From a virus: a stretch of 64,000 bases of DNA. The notes under the pieces were generated by a model. That model saw only the letters and a program-made list of their open reading frames with translations, searched no databases and was not told the DNA's origin. Positions 28,753 to 35,999 of the stretch are shown piece by piece. The stretch is from the IMG/VR virus record IMGVR_UViG_3300003691_000002, positions 24,691 to 88,690 of that record; one strand, written 5' to 3'. Each line of letters opens with the position of its first letter. The stretch's first letter is position 1. The translations under genes and the position numbers were made by a program.

Positions 28753-29808
28753 TTATGATAATGCCAACATTTCTGCCGGAATTTTACCTTGAGATTTATA
28801 TCCTTTTAAGATATAATCATCAATCTCACTTTTTTCTAAGTCTTTTAAATTTTTTAAATTTTTTTTAATTTTTAAAGTACAATTACTAAATCTAAAATTT
28901 GTACTTCTTTTTAATTGTGTTTTTACGGCTTCAAAATGAGGATGATATATGTGAACATTCCTCAAATCCCCAATTAATTTTCCTGGAATATAACCTGTTA
29001 TTTTAGAAAGTATATGCATTAATAAACCATAAGAAGCAATATTAAAAGGTAACCCTAAGAAAGTATCTACAGAGCGTTGCTCCCATACTAAATCAAATCC
29101 ATATCCACCTTTTTTAAGAGGATAACACATAACTTGAAATCCTTTATGACATGGTGGTAGAGCCATCTGGTCAAGTTCCCCAGGATTCCAAGCAGTTACA
29201 ATAAGCCGGGTAGACATAGGAGTTTTAATCATATCATAAATGAGATAATCAATTTGGTCTAAATAACTACGTTTTAAATACTCTATCCTAGTATTTCTCC
29301 AATTATATGAATGTTTTTCATAAACTGGCAAAGAATCTACAAACCATTCACGCCATTGAGCTCCATACACCCTTCCTAAATCTCCTAATGTATAATCAGG
29401 AATACTTTGAAATTGATATAATTCTTCTATAGTTCTATTTAAAATAGTTTCTATAAATTCTTCAAATGTAAAAATATTTTGTGATTGAGCAAAACCTTGT
29501 CTTACTAAACTATTATAACGCTCTTTATAATGATTATAAGCATCTTTATTCCAGATATGAATATCATTATCAATAAGATATTTAATATTGGTATTTCCTT
29601 TTAAAAACCAAAGAAGTTCTCCTACTACACCTTTCCAATATAATGTTTTAGTAGTTATAGCTGGGAAACCTTCAGACATATTATATTCAAACCTATAACT
29701 TGGTATTTCTCTTCTTAAAACTTCTTTTCTATTAGGGTCTTGATAATCATAACCTGAATTAAAAATTTTATTTAAAAGAGTATGATATTTTTTATCAATT
29801 AATGCCAT
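28753..29808 (-). CDS. thyA: Thymidylate synthase
   Basis: 351 aa. Catalytic Cys220 (ALPPCHKGF), the RSVDTFLGLPFNIASYG segment with Asn256 (dUMP-specific; dCMP hydroxymethylases have Asp here), and HIYHPHFEAV at the end are all present. It converts dUMP to dTMP using methylene-tetrahydrofolate. An insertion around residues 95-140 makes it longer than bacterial ThyA. It sits with ribonucleotide reductase and two nucleotide-pool enzymes in the same block, supplying an AT-rich genome. Confidence 0.96.
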   Translation of the reverse strand: MALIDKKYHTLLNKIFNSGYDYQDPNRKEVLRREIPSYRFEYNMSEGFPAITTKTLYWKGVVGELLWFLKGNTNIKYLIDNDIHIWNKDAYNHYKERYNSLVRQGFAQSQNIFTFEEFIETILNRTIEELYQFQSIPDYTLGDLGRVYGAQWREWFVDSLPVYEKHSYNWRNTRIEYLKRSYLDQIDYLIYDMIKTPMSTRLIVTAWNPGELDQMALPPCHKGFQVMCYPLKKGGYGFDLVWEQRSVDTFLGLPFNIASYGLLMHILSKITGYIPGKLIGDLRNVHIYHPHFEAVKTQLKRSTNFRFSNCTLKIKKNLKNLKDLEKSEIDDYILKGYKSQGKIPAEMLALS

Positions 29809-29908
29809 TTATTTCATTTTTTTTCTTTTTTAATTTTCTAAAATATCTTTTAATATCTATATCAGGTCTTTGATGTAAATAATGTCTTCTTCTTGAATAT
29901 TTACTCAT
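29795..29908 (-). CDS. Small basic protein, 37 aa
   Basis: MSKYSRRRHYLHQRPDIDIK followed by a lysine-rich run. The gene fills the gap between the 248-aa gene and thyA and overlaps the thyA start by 14 nt. Its very basic composition suggests nucleic-acid binding. No family recognised. Confidence 0.55.
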   Translation of the reverse strand: MSKYSRRRHYLHQRPDIDIKRYFRKLKKKKNEINGIN

Positions 29909-29913
29909 AATTT

Positions 29914-30660
29914 TTATTTTGGAATTTTTGGTATTAAATCATAATTAGATTTAGCTTTTTTACTTCCAATAAGGTTTGCTAAACAAGTATATTCTTTTCT
30001 AGAAATTCTTTTTAAAGTTTTATGACTTATTTTTCTATGACAGGGAGAAATATTAGAATGATTAAAAATTTTTTGATAACCTAAATTGTTCCAATCTAAA
30101 TTTTTATTATAAATTCTTAATAAAAATTTTAAACTATCTTCTCCCTTTTCTCTTTTATTTTGTATAAGTTCTTTATAATAAGAAGTTCTTTTTAAACCAT
30201 TACTATGCCAAAAAATTCTTAAAAAATTTAAAATAATAAGATTTTTTAAATATGAATTTGTAAAAAACTCATAATAAATATAACTTTTATCGTTGTAAGT
30301 TACTAATTTACAAGTAGTGAATTCATTAATATAAGATATTGTAGCAAGTAAAGCTTTTTCATCTCTTTTATTCCATTTATGTCTTGTATTATTTTCTAAC
30401 TTATTAGCTCTAAATTTTGATATGAATATTCCTTTTACATTTTTAATATCTGTACCATTAGCAACATATTCTGTATCATTATTTAAAAAATTTTTAAGTC
30501 CTGCAAAACAAAAAGTATTACTAACTTTTTGAAATTTTTGTTTTGATAATTTTCTATTACTTGTTAAATTACGATCACTATATACAAATAAATAACAATC
30601 GTAAGAAGGAACAGCTCTTACAAAACATGGTACTTTTGGGTCATAATAATCTAAATTCAT
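29914..30660 (-). CDS. Hypothetical protein, 248 aa
   Basis: The frame continues upstream to 30837 but would then cover much of the preceding gene. The ATG at 30660, one base after that gene's stop, is the natural start. The protein is basic and aromatic, with PSYDCYLFVYSDRN, RHKWNKRDEKALLATISYI and NISPCHRKISHKTLKR. Scattered Cys and His residues do not form a clear zinc site. No family recognised. Confidence 0.7.
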   Translation of the reverse strand: MNLDYYDPKVPCFVRAVPSYDCYLFVYSDRNLTSNRKLSKQKFQKVSNTFCFAGLKNFLNNDTEYVANGTDIKNVKGIFISKFRANKLENNTRHKWNKRDEKALLATISYINEFTTCKLVTYNDKSYIYYEFFTNSYLKNLIILNFLRIFWHSNGLKRTSYYKELIQNKREKGEDSLKFLLRIYNKNLDWNNLGYQKIFNHSNISPCHRKISHKTLKRISRKEYTCLANLIGSKKAKSNYDLIPKIPK

Positions 30661-30661
30661 T

Positions 30662-31048
30662 TTAGGATAATATGGTAGTATTATTTTTTTCTTTGAATTG
30701 TATAGTGCCGTTTTGTATTTTAAAATATTTAATCGGTTTATTATGTTGTTGAGCATACTTAATTTCTGCTTGAACCCCTGTAGATTGTAATACTTTATTA
30801 TAGCCTTCTTCTGGTATAAGTACAAATACTTCATCACAAAAATCTATGAATTGATAATCAATTTTTTGCCAAAATTCCCAATTACCTGGAACTTCATATT
30901 CTGATATTAAAGTTAAAGGATGACTATGTGTTATAGGACTAAATACATTATATCCTTGTTGTAATAATAAAATAGTAGCAATATTTACTTGTTTATAAGA
31001 ACTGTCTCTCATTCCAGAATAAGGAACTGCTAAATATATTTTTTTCAT
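30662..31048 (-). CDS. DUF1937-type nucleoside 2-deoxyribosyltransferase-like protein
   Basis: 128 aa. MKKIYLAVPYSG, then ANI-like NIATILLLQQGYNVFSPITHSHP, WEFWQKIDYQFIDFCDEVFVL and GVQAEIKYA match the DUF1937/DUF4406 branch of the nucleoside deoxyribosyltransferase fold. Members are small, often phage-borne and little studied; a role in nucleotide salvage or modification is plausible. It overlaps the membrane-protein gene upstream by 4 nt. Confidence 0.82.
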   Translation of the reverse strand: MKKIYLAVPYSGMRDSSYKQVNIATILLLQQGYNVFSPITHSHPLTLISEYEVPGNWEFWQKIDYQFIDFCDEVFVLIPEEGYNKVLQSTGVQAEIKYAQQHNKPIKYFKIQNGTIQFKEKNNTTILS

Positions 31049-31350
31049 TTATTATTTTTTTCTTTTTTCTTCTTATTCAATGGTATAAAAGTGCCTATGC
31101 TACTTCCTATCATATAACCTAAAATTGGAAACCAACTATCCTTGAGAATAGCATTTACACCAATGGTCATAGATAATAGCCATAATACTGATATAACATT
31201 AGTACTTATTATTGCTTTTGTTATTTGTAAATTATTTACATGAATAATATTTAAACTACGAGCATAAAAAAATATTATTTGTAATATACAAATTAAAAAA
31301 GAAGAAAAATAAATATTATCAAGCCATTGTATCATCTTTGAATCTGTCAT
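31045..31350 (-). CDS. Small membrane protein, about three spans
   Basis: 101 aa. Hydrophobic segments FSSFLICILQIIFFYA, ITKAIISTNVISVLWLLSM and PILGYMIGSSIGTFI are followed by a lysine-rich tail (NKKKKEKNNK). The topology resembles small phage holins or membrane anchors, but neither neighbour is a lysin. It overlaps the upstream gene by 32 nt. Confidence 0.65.
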   Translation of the reverse strand: MTDSKMIQWLDNIYFSSFLICILQIIFFYARSLNIIHVNNLQITKAIISTNVISVLWLLSMTIGVNAILKDSWFPILGYMIGSSIGTFIPLNKKKKEKNNK

Positions 31351-31642
31351 CTAAATCTTTACGAAATAAAAACATATAAGATAAAAACATAGCATTACAT
31401 AAAATGTGTCCTACATGATAAAGTTTACTTTCTTTATCATTATCTTCTCCTTCCATAAAAGAAATTATATGTCTTTGCATACTTTCTAATATTTCTGTCC
31501 ACTTTAAACCTTTTTTCCAATTGTGTGCATCATATTTGTTAGCTCCAAACATTAATACTTCTACCATTGGTTTTAAAGCAGAAAAAGAAACTAAAGACCA
31601 TTTTAATTTATTTTTATTTTCTCTTATTCCTAAATTTTTCAT
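31319..31642 (-). CDS. dATP/dGTP diphosphohydrolase-like protein (DUF5664, MazZ-type)
   Basis: 107 aa. KLKWSLVSFSALKPMVEVLMFGANKYDAHNW, MQRHIISFMEGEDNDKES and YHVGHILCNAMFL follow the DUF5664 pattern (E, E/D-x-D and H-x2-H residues of an all-alpha NTP pyrophosphatase). In 2-aminoadenine phages such enzymes deplete dATP, but no PurZ is visible here, so ordinary nucleotide-pool control is the safer reading. It begins just after the hairpin that follows the helicase gene. Confidence 0.8.
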   Translation of the reverse strand: MKNLGIRENKNKLKWSLVSFSALKPMVEVLMFGANKYDAHNWKKGLKWTEILESMQRHIISFMEGEDNDKESKLYHVGHILCNAMFLSYMFLFRKDLDDRFKDDTMA

Positions 31643-31648
31643 AAAAAT

Positions 31649-31672
31649 ATTCCCCTCAATTAAGAGGGGAAT
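31649..31672 (-). terminator. Terminator downstream of the helicase gene
   Basis: ATTCCCCTC and GAGGGGAAT form a 9-bp stem with a short AATTA loop. The minus strand continues in T-rich sequence. It lies 4 nt after the helicase stop. Confidence 0.88.
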
Positions 31673-31676
31673 TTTA

Positions 31677-32615
31677 TTAATTATTAATTTGTTTTAAAGA
31701 AGTATATACTTTTTGCATATTTGTTATATCATCTGGTTTAGGTAATTCTTTAAAAAAATTAACTGCACCATCAAAAAACAAAGGAGCAACAGTACCTCCT
31801 CCTCCACTTCTACCTCCCAAAATTTCTAAAAATCTGATATGATCTCTAAAAGCTTTAATATCATACCCCATATATTCTGGAAGTTCATGTCTAAAGGGAC
31901 TAAATAATCCCATAATTAAATCAGCATCACGTTGAGTTAATTTACAATCACCTAATCCATTCAAGGTAGGTTTAAGTTTATTAGCTTTAGCGTGTTCAAG
32001 AGATTCTTGAGAAGCTGCTTGTTGTTGAATAACAACAGGTATATAATTATATTTATTTCTAAGTAAAATCAAATAATCAGAAGATAATTTTGTAATAGCT
32101 TGGTGTAAACTTGTATTATTTTCAGGAGTAATAAGTCCAACATGATCTATTATTATCATAACATATTCATCTGGATTATTAGGCTGATAATAATCATCTA
32201 TCTCTATTTTTTGTGTTTTACCTGTTTTGGGATCAGTAATCTCAATTTCTTTTTTATGTTGAGTACCATTAGCTTGCGCGTATTCTCTTAGTATTTTATA
32301 AATTCCAAAAGGATTTCTAATGTTATCTATAAAAGTTACTAATTCTTCTATTTTTTCAAAATAAGGTTTGTATTCCTCTATTTTTTTTAAAATTTCTGGT
32401 GACAATATTTTACTACTTTTAGTACTTCTAAGATCACTAGGAGCCACTCTAATGCCTTCTTTTAAATATAATATATTAGAAAAAGCAGAGAGCATTTTTT
32501 GTTCTTTAGACATTTCTAAACTAAAATAAAATATTTTTAATTTTATGTTTAGATTTTCATCAATTACTTTGCGAATAGGATTATAAACAAATAACCAATC
32601 AGTTATTTGCGTTTT
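31677..32615 (-). CDS. dnaB: SF4 (DnaB-like) replicative helicase, exon 2
   Basis: Encodes 312 aa beginning KTQITDWLF, the second half of the Walker A motif and the rest of the RecA-like core. Present are KIFYFSLEMSKEQKM, EYVMIIIDHVGLI (Walker B) and VVIQQQAASQ. Read alone it has no credible start (only a TTG within the intron's last codons), so it depends on joining to exon 1 at 34789-34953. The joined protein is 367 aa, a DnaB core without the N-terminal DnaG-binding domain, as in other crAss-like phages. It should be the fork helicase. Confidence 0.9.
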   Translation of the reverse strand, partial: KTQITDWLFVYNPIRKVIDENLNIKLKIFYFSLEMSKEQKMLSAFSNILYLKEGIRVAPSDLRSTKSSKILSPEILKKIEEYKPYFEKIEELVTFIDNIRNPFGIYKILREYAQANGTQHKKEIEITDPKTGKTQKIEIDDYYQPNNPDEYVMIIIDHVGLITPENNTSLHQAITKLSSDYLILLRNKYNYIPVVIQQQAASQESLEHAKANKLKPTLNGLGDCKLTQRDADLIMGLFSPFRHELPEYMGYDIKAFRDHIRFLEILGGRSGGGGTVAPLFFDGAVNFFKELPKPDDITNMQKVYTSLKQINN

Positions 32616-32692
32616 CAATTTGTTACTAAAAAAGAAAATTCTTTTTCGATTAGGCCATTTCTGCCTAATTCTATAATTTAATATATAAAAAA

Positions 32693-33439
32693 TTATTCTA
32701 CTAATATTACTTCCTCATAAACAACTGAATCAAATACTACTGCATTTGAAAAATCTAATTCACTTTTATTAATAATCCAAACTTTAATATTGTTACTAGA
32801 TTTTACATTATGGGTTGTGTGAGTTAAAACTGAAGGATAATTAGATAAAACAGTATCAATAATACCATATCTAAGTTGAGCTTTTACTTCTGGTATTTCT
32901 TCCTCTTCTGCATCATTAAATTTATTATTTTCATCTGCTATATTAGTAGATAATAAAAAAAGAGTATTATCCATTTCTTCCATAACAGTGTTTATAGTAG
33001 ATGCAAAAATAGCTTCTGTAACAATATTTTTATCTTTTACTAAATTGTTATAAGTTAAAAATTCATCAAATACTTTATTATTTAGTAAAGAAGAAATAAA
33101 AGGATTAATTCCATAAATTTCTAAAATAGCACAACTAATAGGAGATTGTGTGTAAGAAAAGTTATCAAAAATATTTTTTAAAGTAAATATTTTTCCTTCA
33201 TTATATATTAAAGATAAATCTGTATTTTTTTGATGTAATTTTAACTTATTAATATCAAATTTTTCTTCTTCTTGTTTAACAATTTGGAAAAGTGATTTAC
33301 TATATTGTTGAAGAAGATTTAAATCATTTATAATTTCATATTTATCTTCTGTTTCATTTTCAACATTATAGATTTTATTAACAGATATTCTAAAATTTTT
33401 AGAATTTGTACATCTAATTTGTGTTGTCTTGAGATTCAT
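32693..33439 (-). CDS. Hypothetical intron-borne protein, 248 aa
   Basis: Lies in the 3' part of the intron, after the presumed P7 strand. Its first 50 residues are beta-rich (TTQIRCTNSKNFRISVNKIY) and could be an SH3-like fold. The rest is helical with an acidic patch (DAEEEEIPEVK). It does not resemble a homing endonuclease or maturase. Codon use is like the surrounding phage genes, so it looks like captured phage cargo. Confidence 0.65.
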   Translation of the reverse strand: MNLKTTQIRCTNSKNFRISVNKIYNVENETEDKYEIINDLNLLQQYSKSLFQIVKQEEEKFDINKLKLHQKNTDLSLIYNEGKIFTLKNIFDNFSYTQSPISCAILEIYGINPFISSLLNNKVFDEFLTYNNLVKDKNIVTEAIFASTINTVMEEMDNTLFLLSTNIADENNKFNDAEEEEIPEVKAQLRYGIIDTVLSNYPSVLTHTTHNVKSSNNIKVWIINKSELDFSNAVVFDSVVYEEVILVE

Positions 33440-33489
33440 TTTTATAATTTTTTATATTTTATATTTATAGTTCGGACTGTCTCATCAAC

Positions 33490-33606
33490 CTAATTACAAC
33501 ATTTTTTACATTGTAATGCTTGATGTAATAAATAATCAGGTACATAAAATATATTTGTACAATTATTATTACAACATTCTTTTGGTTTTTTTACATTATA
33601 ATCCAT
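33490..33606 (-). CDS. Small Cys-rich zinc-finger-like protein, 38 aa, intron-borne
   Basis: Cysteines are arranged as CC-x3-C near residue 11 and C-x2-CC at the C-terminus (CKKCC), enough for one zinc-binding knuckle. The start overlaps the preceding gene by 11 nt. The stop lies only a few bases upstream of the putative group I core strand at 33471-33483. Function unknown. Confidence 0.6.
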   Translation of the reverse strand: MDYNVKKPKECCNNNCTNIFYVPDYLLHQALQCKKCCN

Positions 33607-34030
33607 ATTTTTTTAATTTTTCATCAAGTAATGGTTTTTCTTCATCTGGTAAAGAATCCCAATATTCCATTAAAATAAAATATACTTTTTTATAATCAGG
33701 TTGTTCCTTGTCAGTCTCTACACCGTTTTGTAAAATTAATTCAATTTCATACAAAGTATTTATAGATGTTCTTTTTCCATTTTGATAATCTATACATAAT
33801 TGTTTAATTTTATCAAGTGACGGCACGGGATTGTCTTCAACTAATAAATTGTAATCTGGTTTATTATACCAATCTTCTCTATATTTAGTTTTTTCTTTTT
33901 CAATTTCTTGAACTTTTTCATCTACTAATTGTTTAAGAAGTTCTATTTCATTTTTATGAAAAATTAGATTAAAATTTAATTTATATTGAATATTTTGTAA
34001 ATCTACATAATTTATTGGTATTTTTTTCAT
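33596..34030 (-). CDS. Hypothetical intron-borne protein, 144 aa
   Basis: A helical, acidic protein with likely coiled coil around residues 25-50 (NEIELLKQLVDEKVQEIEKE). The C-terminal YWDSLPDEEKPLLDEKLKKY is also helical. Its 3' part overlaps the GACUG segment that may form P7 of the intron core. No nuclease motif; family unknown. Confidence 0.65.
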   Translation of the reverse strand: MKKIPINYVDLQNIQYKLNFNLIFHKNEIELLKQLVDEKVQEIEKEKTKYREDWYNKPDYNLLVEDNPVPSLDKIKQLCIDYQNGKRTSINTLYEIELILQNGVETDKEQPDYKKVYFILMEYWDSLPDEEKPLLDEKLKKYGL

Positions 34031-34068
34031 TGATTACATTTTATAATATTAAAGATTTTCCCCGTTTG

Positions 34069-34353
34069 CTAAAATTTTTCTTGCACAAATTTTAAAAACT
34101 CTGCAATAATTTTATCAGGATTTTCATTTTTATAAATTTGGCAAAATTGGCGTGCTAACTCTAATAATGATTCATAGTAATCATCTTGAATTAACTGAAT
34201 GTTCCTAATTTCTATTAAATTAGGAAATTTAACAGGAAGTTTTCTTTGTAGACTATTAACATTGTCTACTCTTACAAATTTTGTTATGATTTTCTCATCA
34301 AAAATTGTATCATCATCTGTTTCTACAAGTAATTCAAGAAAGTATGTTTTCAT
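34069..34353 (-). CDS. Hypothetical intron-borne protein, 94 aa
   Basis: Starts in an ATGA overlap with the preceding gene. The first half is beta-like (MKTYFLELLVETDDDTIFDE), and the second is helical with LLELARQFCQIYK. No family recognised. Confidence 0.6.
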   Translation of the reverse strand: MKTYFLELLVETDDDTIFDEKIITKFVRVDNVNSLQRKLPVKFPNLIEIRNIQLIQDDYYESLLELARQFCQIYKNENPDKIIAEFLKFVQEKF

Positions 34354-34733
34354 TTTCTTTTACGAGAATAAATTATTGAAGAGTCAGGTAATAAAATATA
34401 ATCTTTGCCTCTAAAAGCATATCTAAGAATATCTTTTGGATTTTTCTCTATACTTTTTCCTACTACTCTATTATTTATATCCATTAAATAAATACTTCTT
34501 GTATTATTTCTTTTATTAATATTGATAGTAGGAGTAAGTAAATTTAATTTTGCTTTTTTAGAAATTCTTTTAGATAAAACTTTAATAGTTTTATAAATAA
34601 CATCTTTAAGAACTATATTTTCTCCAGTAATTTCTTTTAAAGCGTGTAAATTAAATCCTTCTTCTTCGGGAAAAAATTCATTTATTACCTCTAATACAAT
34701 TAATTCTTTTTCATTTTTTGTATCTACATTCAT
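34350..34733 (-). CDS. Hypothetical intron-borne protein, 127 aa
   Basis: The first ORF of the intron, starting 55 nt inside it. An acidic N-terminus is followed by a strongly basic C-terminal half (NKRNNTRSIYLMDINNRVVG, ending SRKRK), which suggests nucleic-acid binding. I looked for homing-endonuclease motifs and saw none, but a highly diverged nuclease cannot be excluded. Confidence 0.62.
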   Translation of the reverse strand: MNVDTKNEKELIVLEVINEFFPEEEGFNLHALKEITGENIVLKDVIYKTIKVLSKRISKKAKLNLLTPTININKRNNTRSIYLMDINNRVVGKSIEKNPKDILRYAFRGKDYILLPDSSIIYSRKRK

Positions 34734-34776
34734 TTTAACTTAATTCGGAATTTGCTGTAAATGTTACCACTTACAG

Positions 34777-34785
34777 GGGCAAAAC
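34777..34785 (-). other. Internal guide sequence of the group I intron
   Basis: Minus-strand GUUUUGCCC. GCCC pairs with the end of exon 1 (GGGU, with U-G wobble) and GUUUU pairs with the start of exon 2 (AAAAC). The nine pairs bridge the splice junction exactly. Confidence 0.88.
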
Positions 34786-34788
34786 TTT

Positions 34789-34953
34789 ACCCACTTTCGT
34801 ATTCGCAGTTAGTAAATAATATTTACCTTGTTCAATACCTGGATTTTCATTTTCAAAACGAGGTAATCCCCAAGGAATACAATTCACATGACCGTCAAGG
34901 ATTCTGTCTCTACGATCATTTATATCTTTTAAAACTCTATTATATAAGCTCAT
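34789..34953 (-). CDS. dnaB: SF4 (DnaB-like) replicative helicase, exon 1
   Basis: 55 codons, from MSLYNRVLKD to TANTKVG. They include IPWGLPRFENENPGIEQGKYYLL, the classic lead-in to the helicase P-loop, and the first six residues of Walker A. Translation without splicing would add only VLPL-type residues and stop at once. The start overlaps the end of the upstream loader-like gene by one base. The join with exon 2 (31677-32615) gives a 367-aa helicase. Confidence 0.9.
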
Positions 34954-35570
34954 TAAGATAATTTACTTGTCCAATCGTCATCTGTATTGGCTCCTTGTAG
35001 AATTTCATCTACATATGCAGAAAGACGAGAAGCTTCATTTTTTTTAGTGTCTTGTTTGTATATAAAATAATCTGCTCTTTGAAGAAATCTAGGGTCTCTA
35101 CCTTCAGTATTAATATAAAGATCAACAGCTTTTAAAATCACATCTAATTCAATACCTTTATTGGCTTGAATCCATCTTTTTAGTTTTGATTTAACAGCGG
35201 TTCTATCTCCCATAGCTCCTACTTTAAGACCTTTCCATTTACTCCTAAAAACATCTACAAAATTATCAATTTGTTCATTTAATTTTCGATCAGATATTTT
35301 TATTGTTTTTTTCTTTTTTTCAAATTGTAAATCTGCAGATATAGTATAGAATTCAATTAATTCTTTACCTGCTTCTCTAAGAGTAATATTATTTGTAGTA
35401 ATTTTAATTAATTTTTTATCTTCTAATGTTTTTAAATTCTCTTCAGTTAAAGAATCAACATTAGGAGATAATTTATCACCACTAAACAAATAATATAGAA
35501 ATAATAATTCATCAAAAGTTATTTTATAATAATCAAGAACATTTTTGTCAATAATCAAAAAAGTCCTCAT
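34953..35570 (-). CDS. Putative replication initiator/helicase loader
   Basis: 205 aa. The N-terminal 80 residues look like a winged-helix domain (FDELLFLYYLFSG, LKTLEDKKLIKI). The middle and C-terminal part (FRSKWKGLKVGAMGDRTAVKSKLKRWIQAN and DPRFLQRADYFIY) is helical and basic, as in phage replisome organiser proteins. It overlaps the helicase start by one base, so the two products are made together. Loader function is inferred from architecture and position. Confidence 0.65.
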   Translation of the reverse strand: MRTFLIIDKNVLDYYKITFDELLFLYYLFSGDKLSPNVDSLTEENLKTLEDKKLIKITTNNITLREAGKELIEFYTISADLQFEKKKKTIKISDRKLNEQIDNFVDVFRSKWKGLKVGAMGDRTAVKSKLKRWIQANKGIELDVILKAVDLYINTEGRDPRFLQRADYFIYKQDTKKNEASRLSAYVDEILQGANTDDDWTSKLS

Positions 35571-35754
35571 TTGTGTCTGTATAATTTACATTGATACTAT
35601 GAATGTAATCCTCTGCTATTTCAGAAGAAGTTTTACCAGTTCCTTCACATATATTACATTTTTTTTTATATTTGCCTCTAAGAACTATTTCTCCTGTACC
35701 TAAGCAACAAGGACATTCTACATCTTTACTCATATTTAAATTGTTAAAATACAT
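35548..35754 (-). CDS. DnaJ-type zinc-finger protein, 68 aa
   Basis: Two C-x2-C-x-G-x-G repeats (CPCCLGTG and CNICEGTG) form one DnaJ central-domain zinc site. The acidic C-terminus ends TNEDFFDY. There is no J domain. Stand-alone fingers of this kind act in protein or RNA binding. It overlaps both neighbours (23 and 11 nt). Confidence 0.8.
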   Translation of the reverse strand: MYFNNLNMSKDVECPCCLGTGEIVLRGKYKKKCNICEGTGKTSSEIAEDYIHSINVNYTDTNEDFFDY

Positions 35755-35998
35755 CCTTAAAAGATAAAGTGTATTGATGTCCTCCTATGTCAATGTTTCT
35801 ACTTTTTTCTTGTTCAAGAATATTTATAATTTCATATATAGACATATCAAGTTCAAACCACTCTAACAATTTATTTTTTATAGTGATTAAATCATCTTTG
35901 TAGATTTCATATAAATAATCTACTGCAAATTGAGGTTTATCATAAAAAGTAATAAATTGTTTTAAACTTTCAAGTTTTTTTGTATCAATTTTTGTCAT
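35744..35998 (-). CDS. Hypothetical protein, 84 aa
   Basis: Acidic and helical (LESLKQFITFYDK, MSIYEIINILEQEKS). It lies 1 bp downstream of the polymerase gene, ahead of the zinc-finger gene. No family recognised. Confidence 0.65.
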   Translation of the reverse strand: MTKIDTKKLESLKQFITFYDKPQFAVDYLYEIYKDDLITIKNKLLEWFELDMSIYEIINILEQEKSRNIDIGGHQYTLSFKDVF

Positions 35999-35999
35999 A

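Larger units (their letters stand above)
32616..34788 (-). mobile_element. Group I intron interrupting the helicase P-loop, with five cargo ORFs
   Basis: 2173 nt on the minus strand. Exon 1 ends GTGGGT (U at the 5' splice site) and the intron ends in G before exon 2 AAAACG. Joining gives Val-Gly-Lys-Thr in frame, restoring the helicase Walker A. The intron segment GUUUUGCCC pairs with the ligated exons GGGU-AAAAC over nine contiguous pairs, including the U-G wobble, giving P1 and P10. UGUAA...UUUACA next to it can form P2. GAGACAGUCCGAAC at 33471-33483 resembles the 3' half of the core (P7/P9.0), and GACUG at 33712-33716 could be its P7 partner. The P and Q elements could not be delimited. 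Two hairpins near 32640-32670 resemble P9. No LAGLIDADG, GIY-YIG or HNH motif is seen in its ORFs. Confidence 0.88.

Noticed and set aside
30661-30837. N-terminal 59 residues of the 307-residue frame
   Set aside because: They cover the well-supported DUF1937 gene in another frame; the ATG at 30660 follows that gene's stop by one base.
32616-32618. TTG start for a stand-alone C-terminal helicase
   Set aside because: The TTG is the last codon of the intron; the product would lack half of its Walker A, while joining to 34789-34953 gives a complete helicase.
34761-34961. Plus-strand ORF over helicase exon 1
   Set aside because: It is the shadow of the exon and of the intron's guide region, which have strong independent support.
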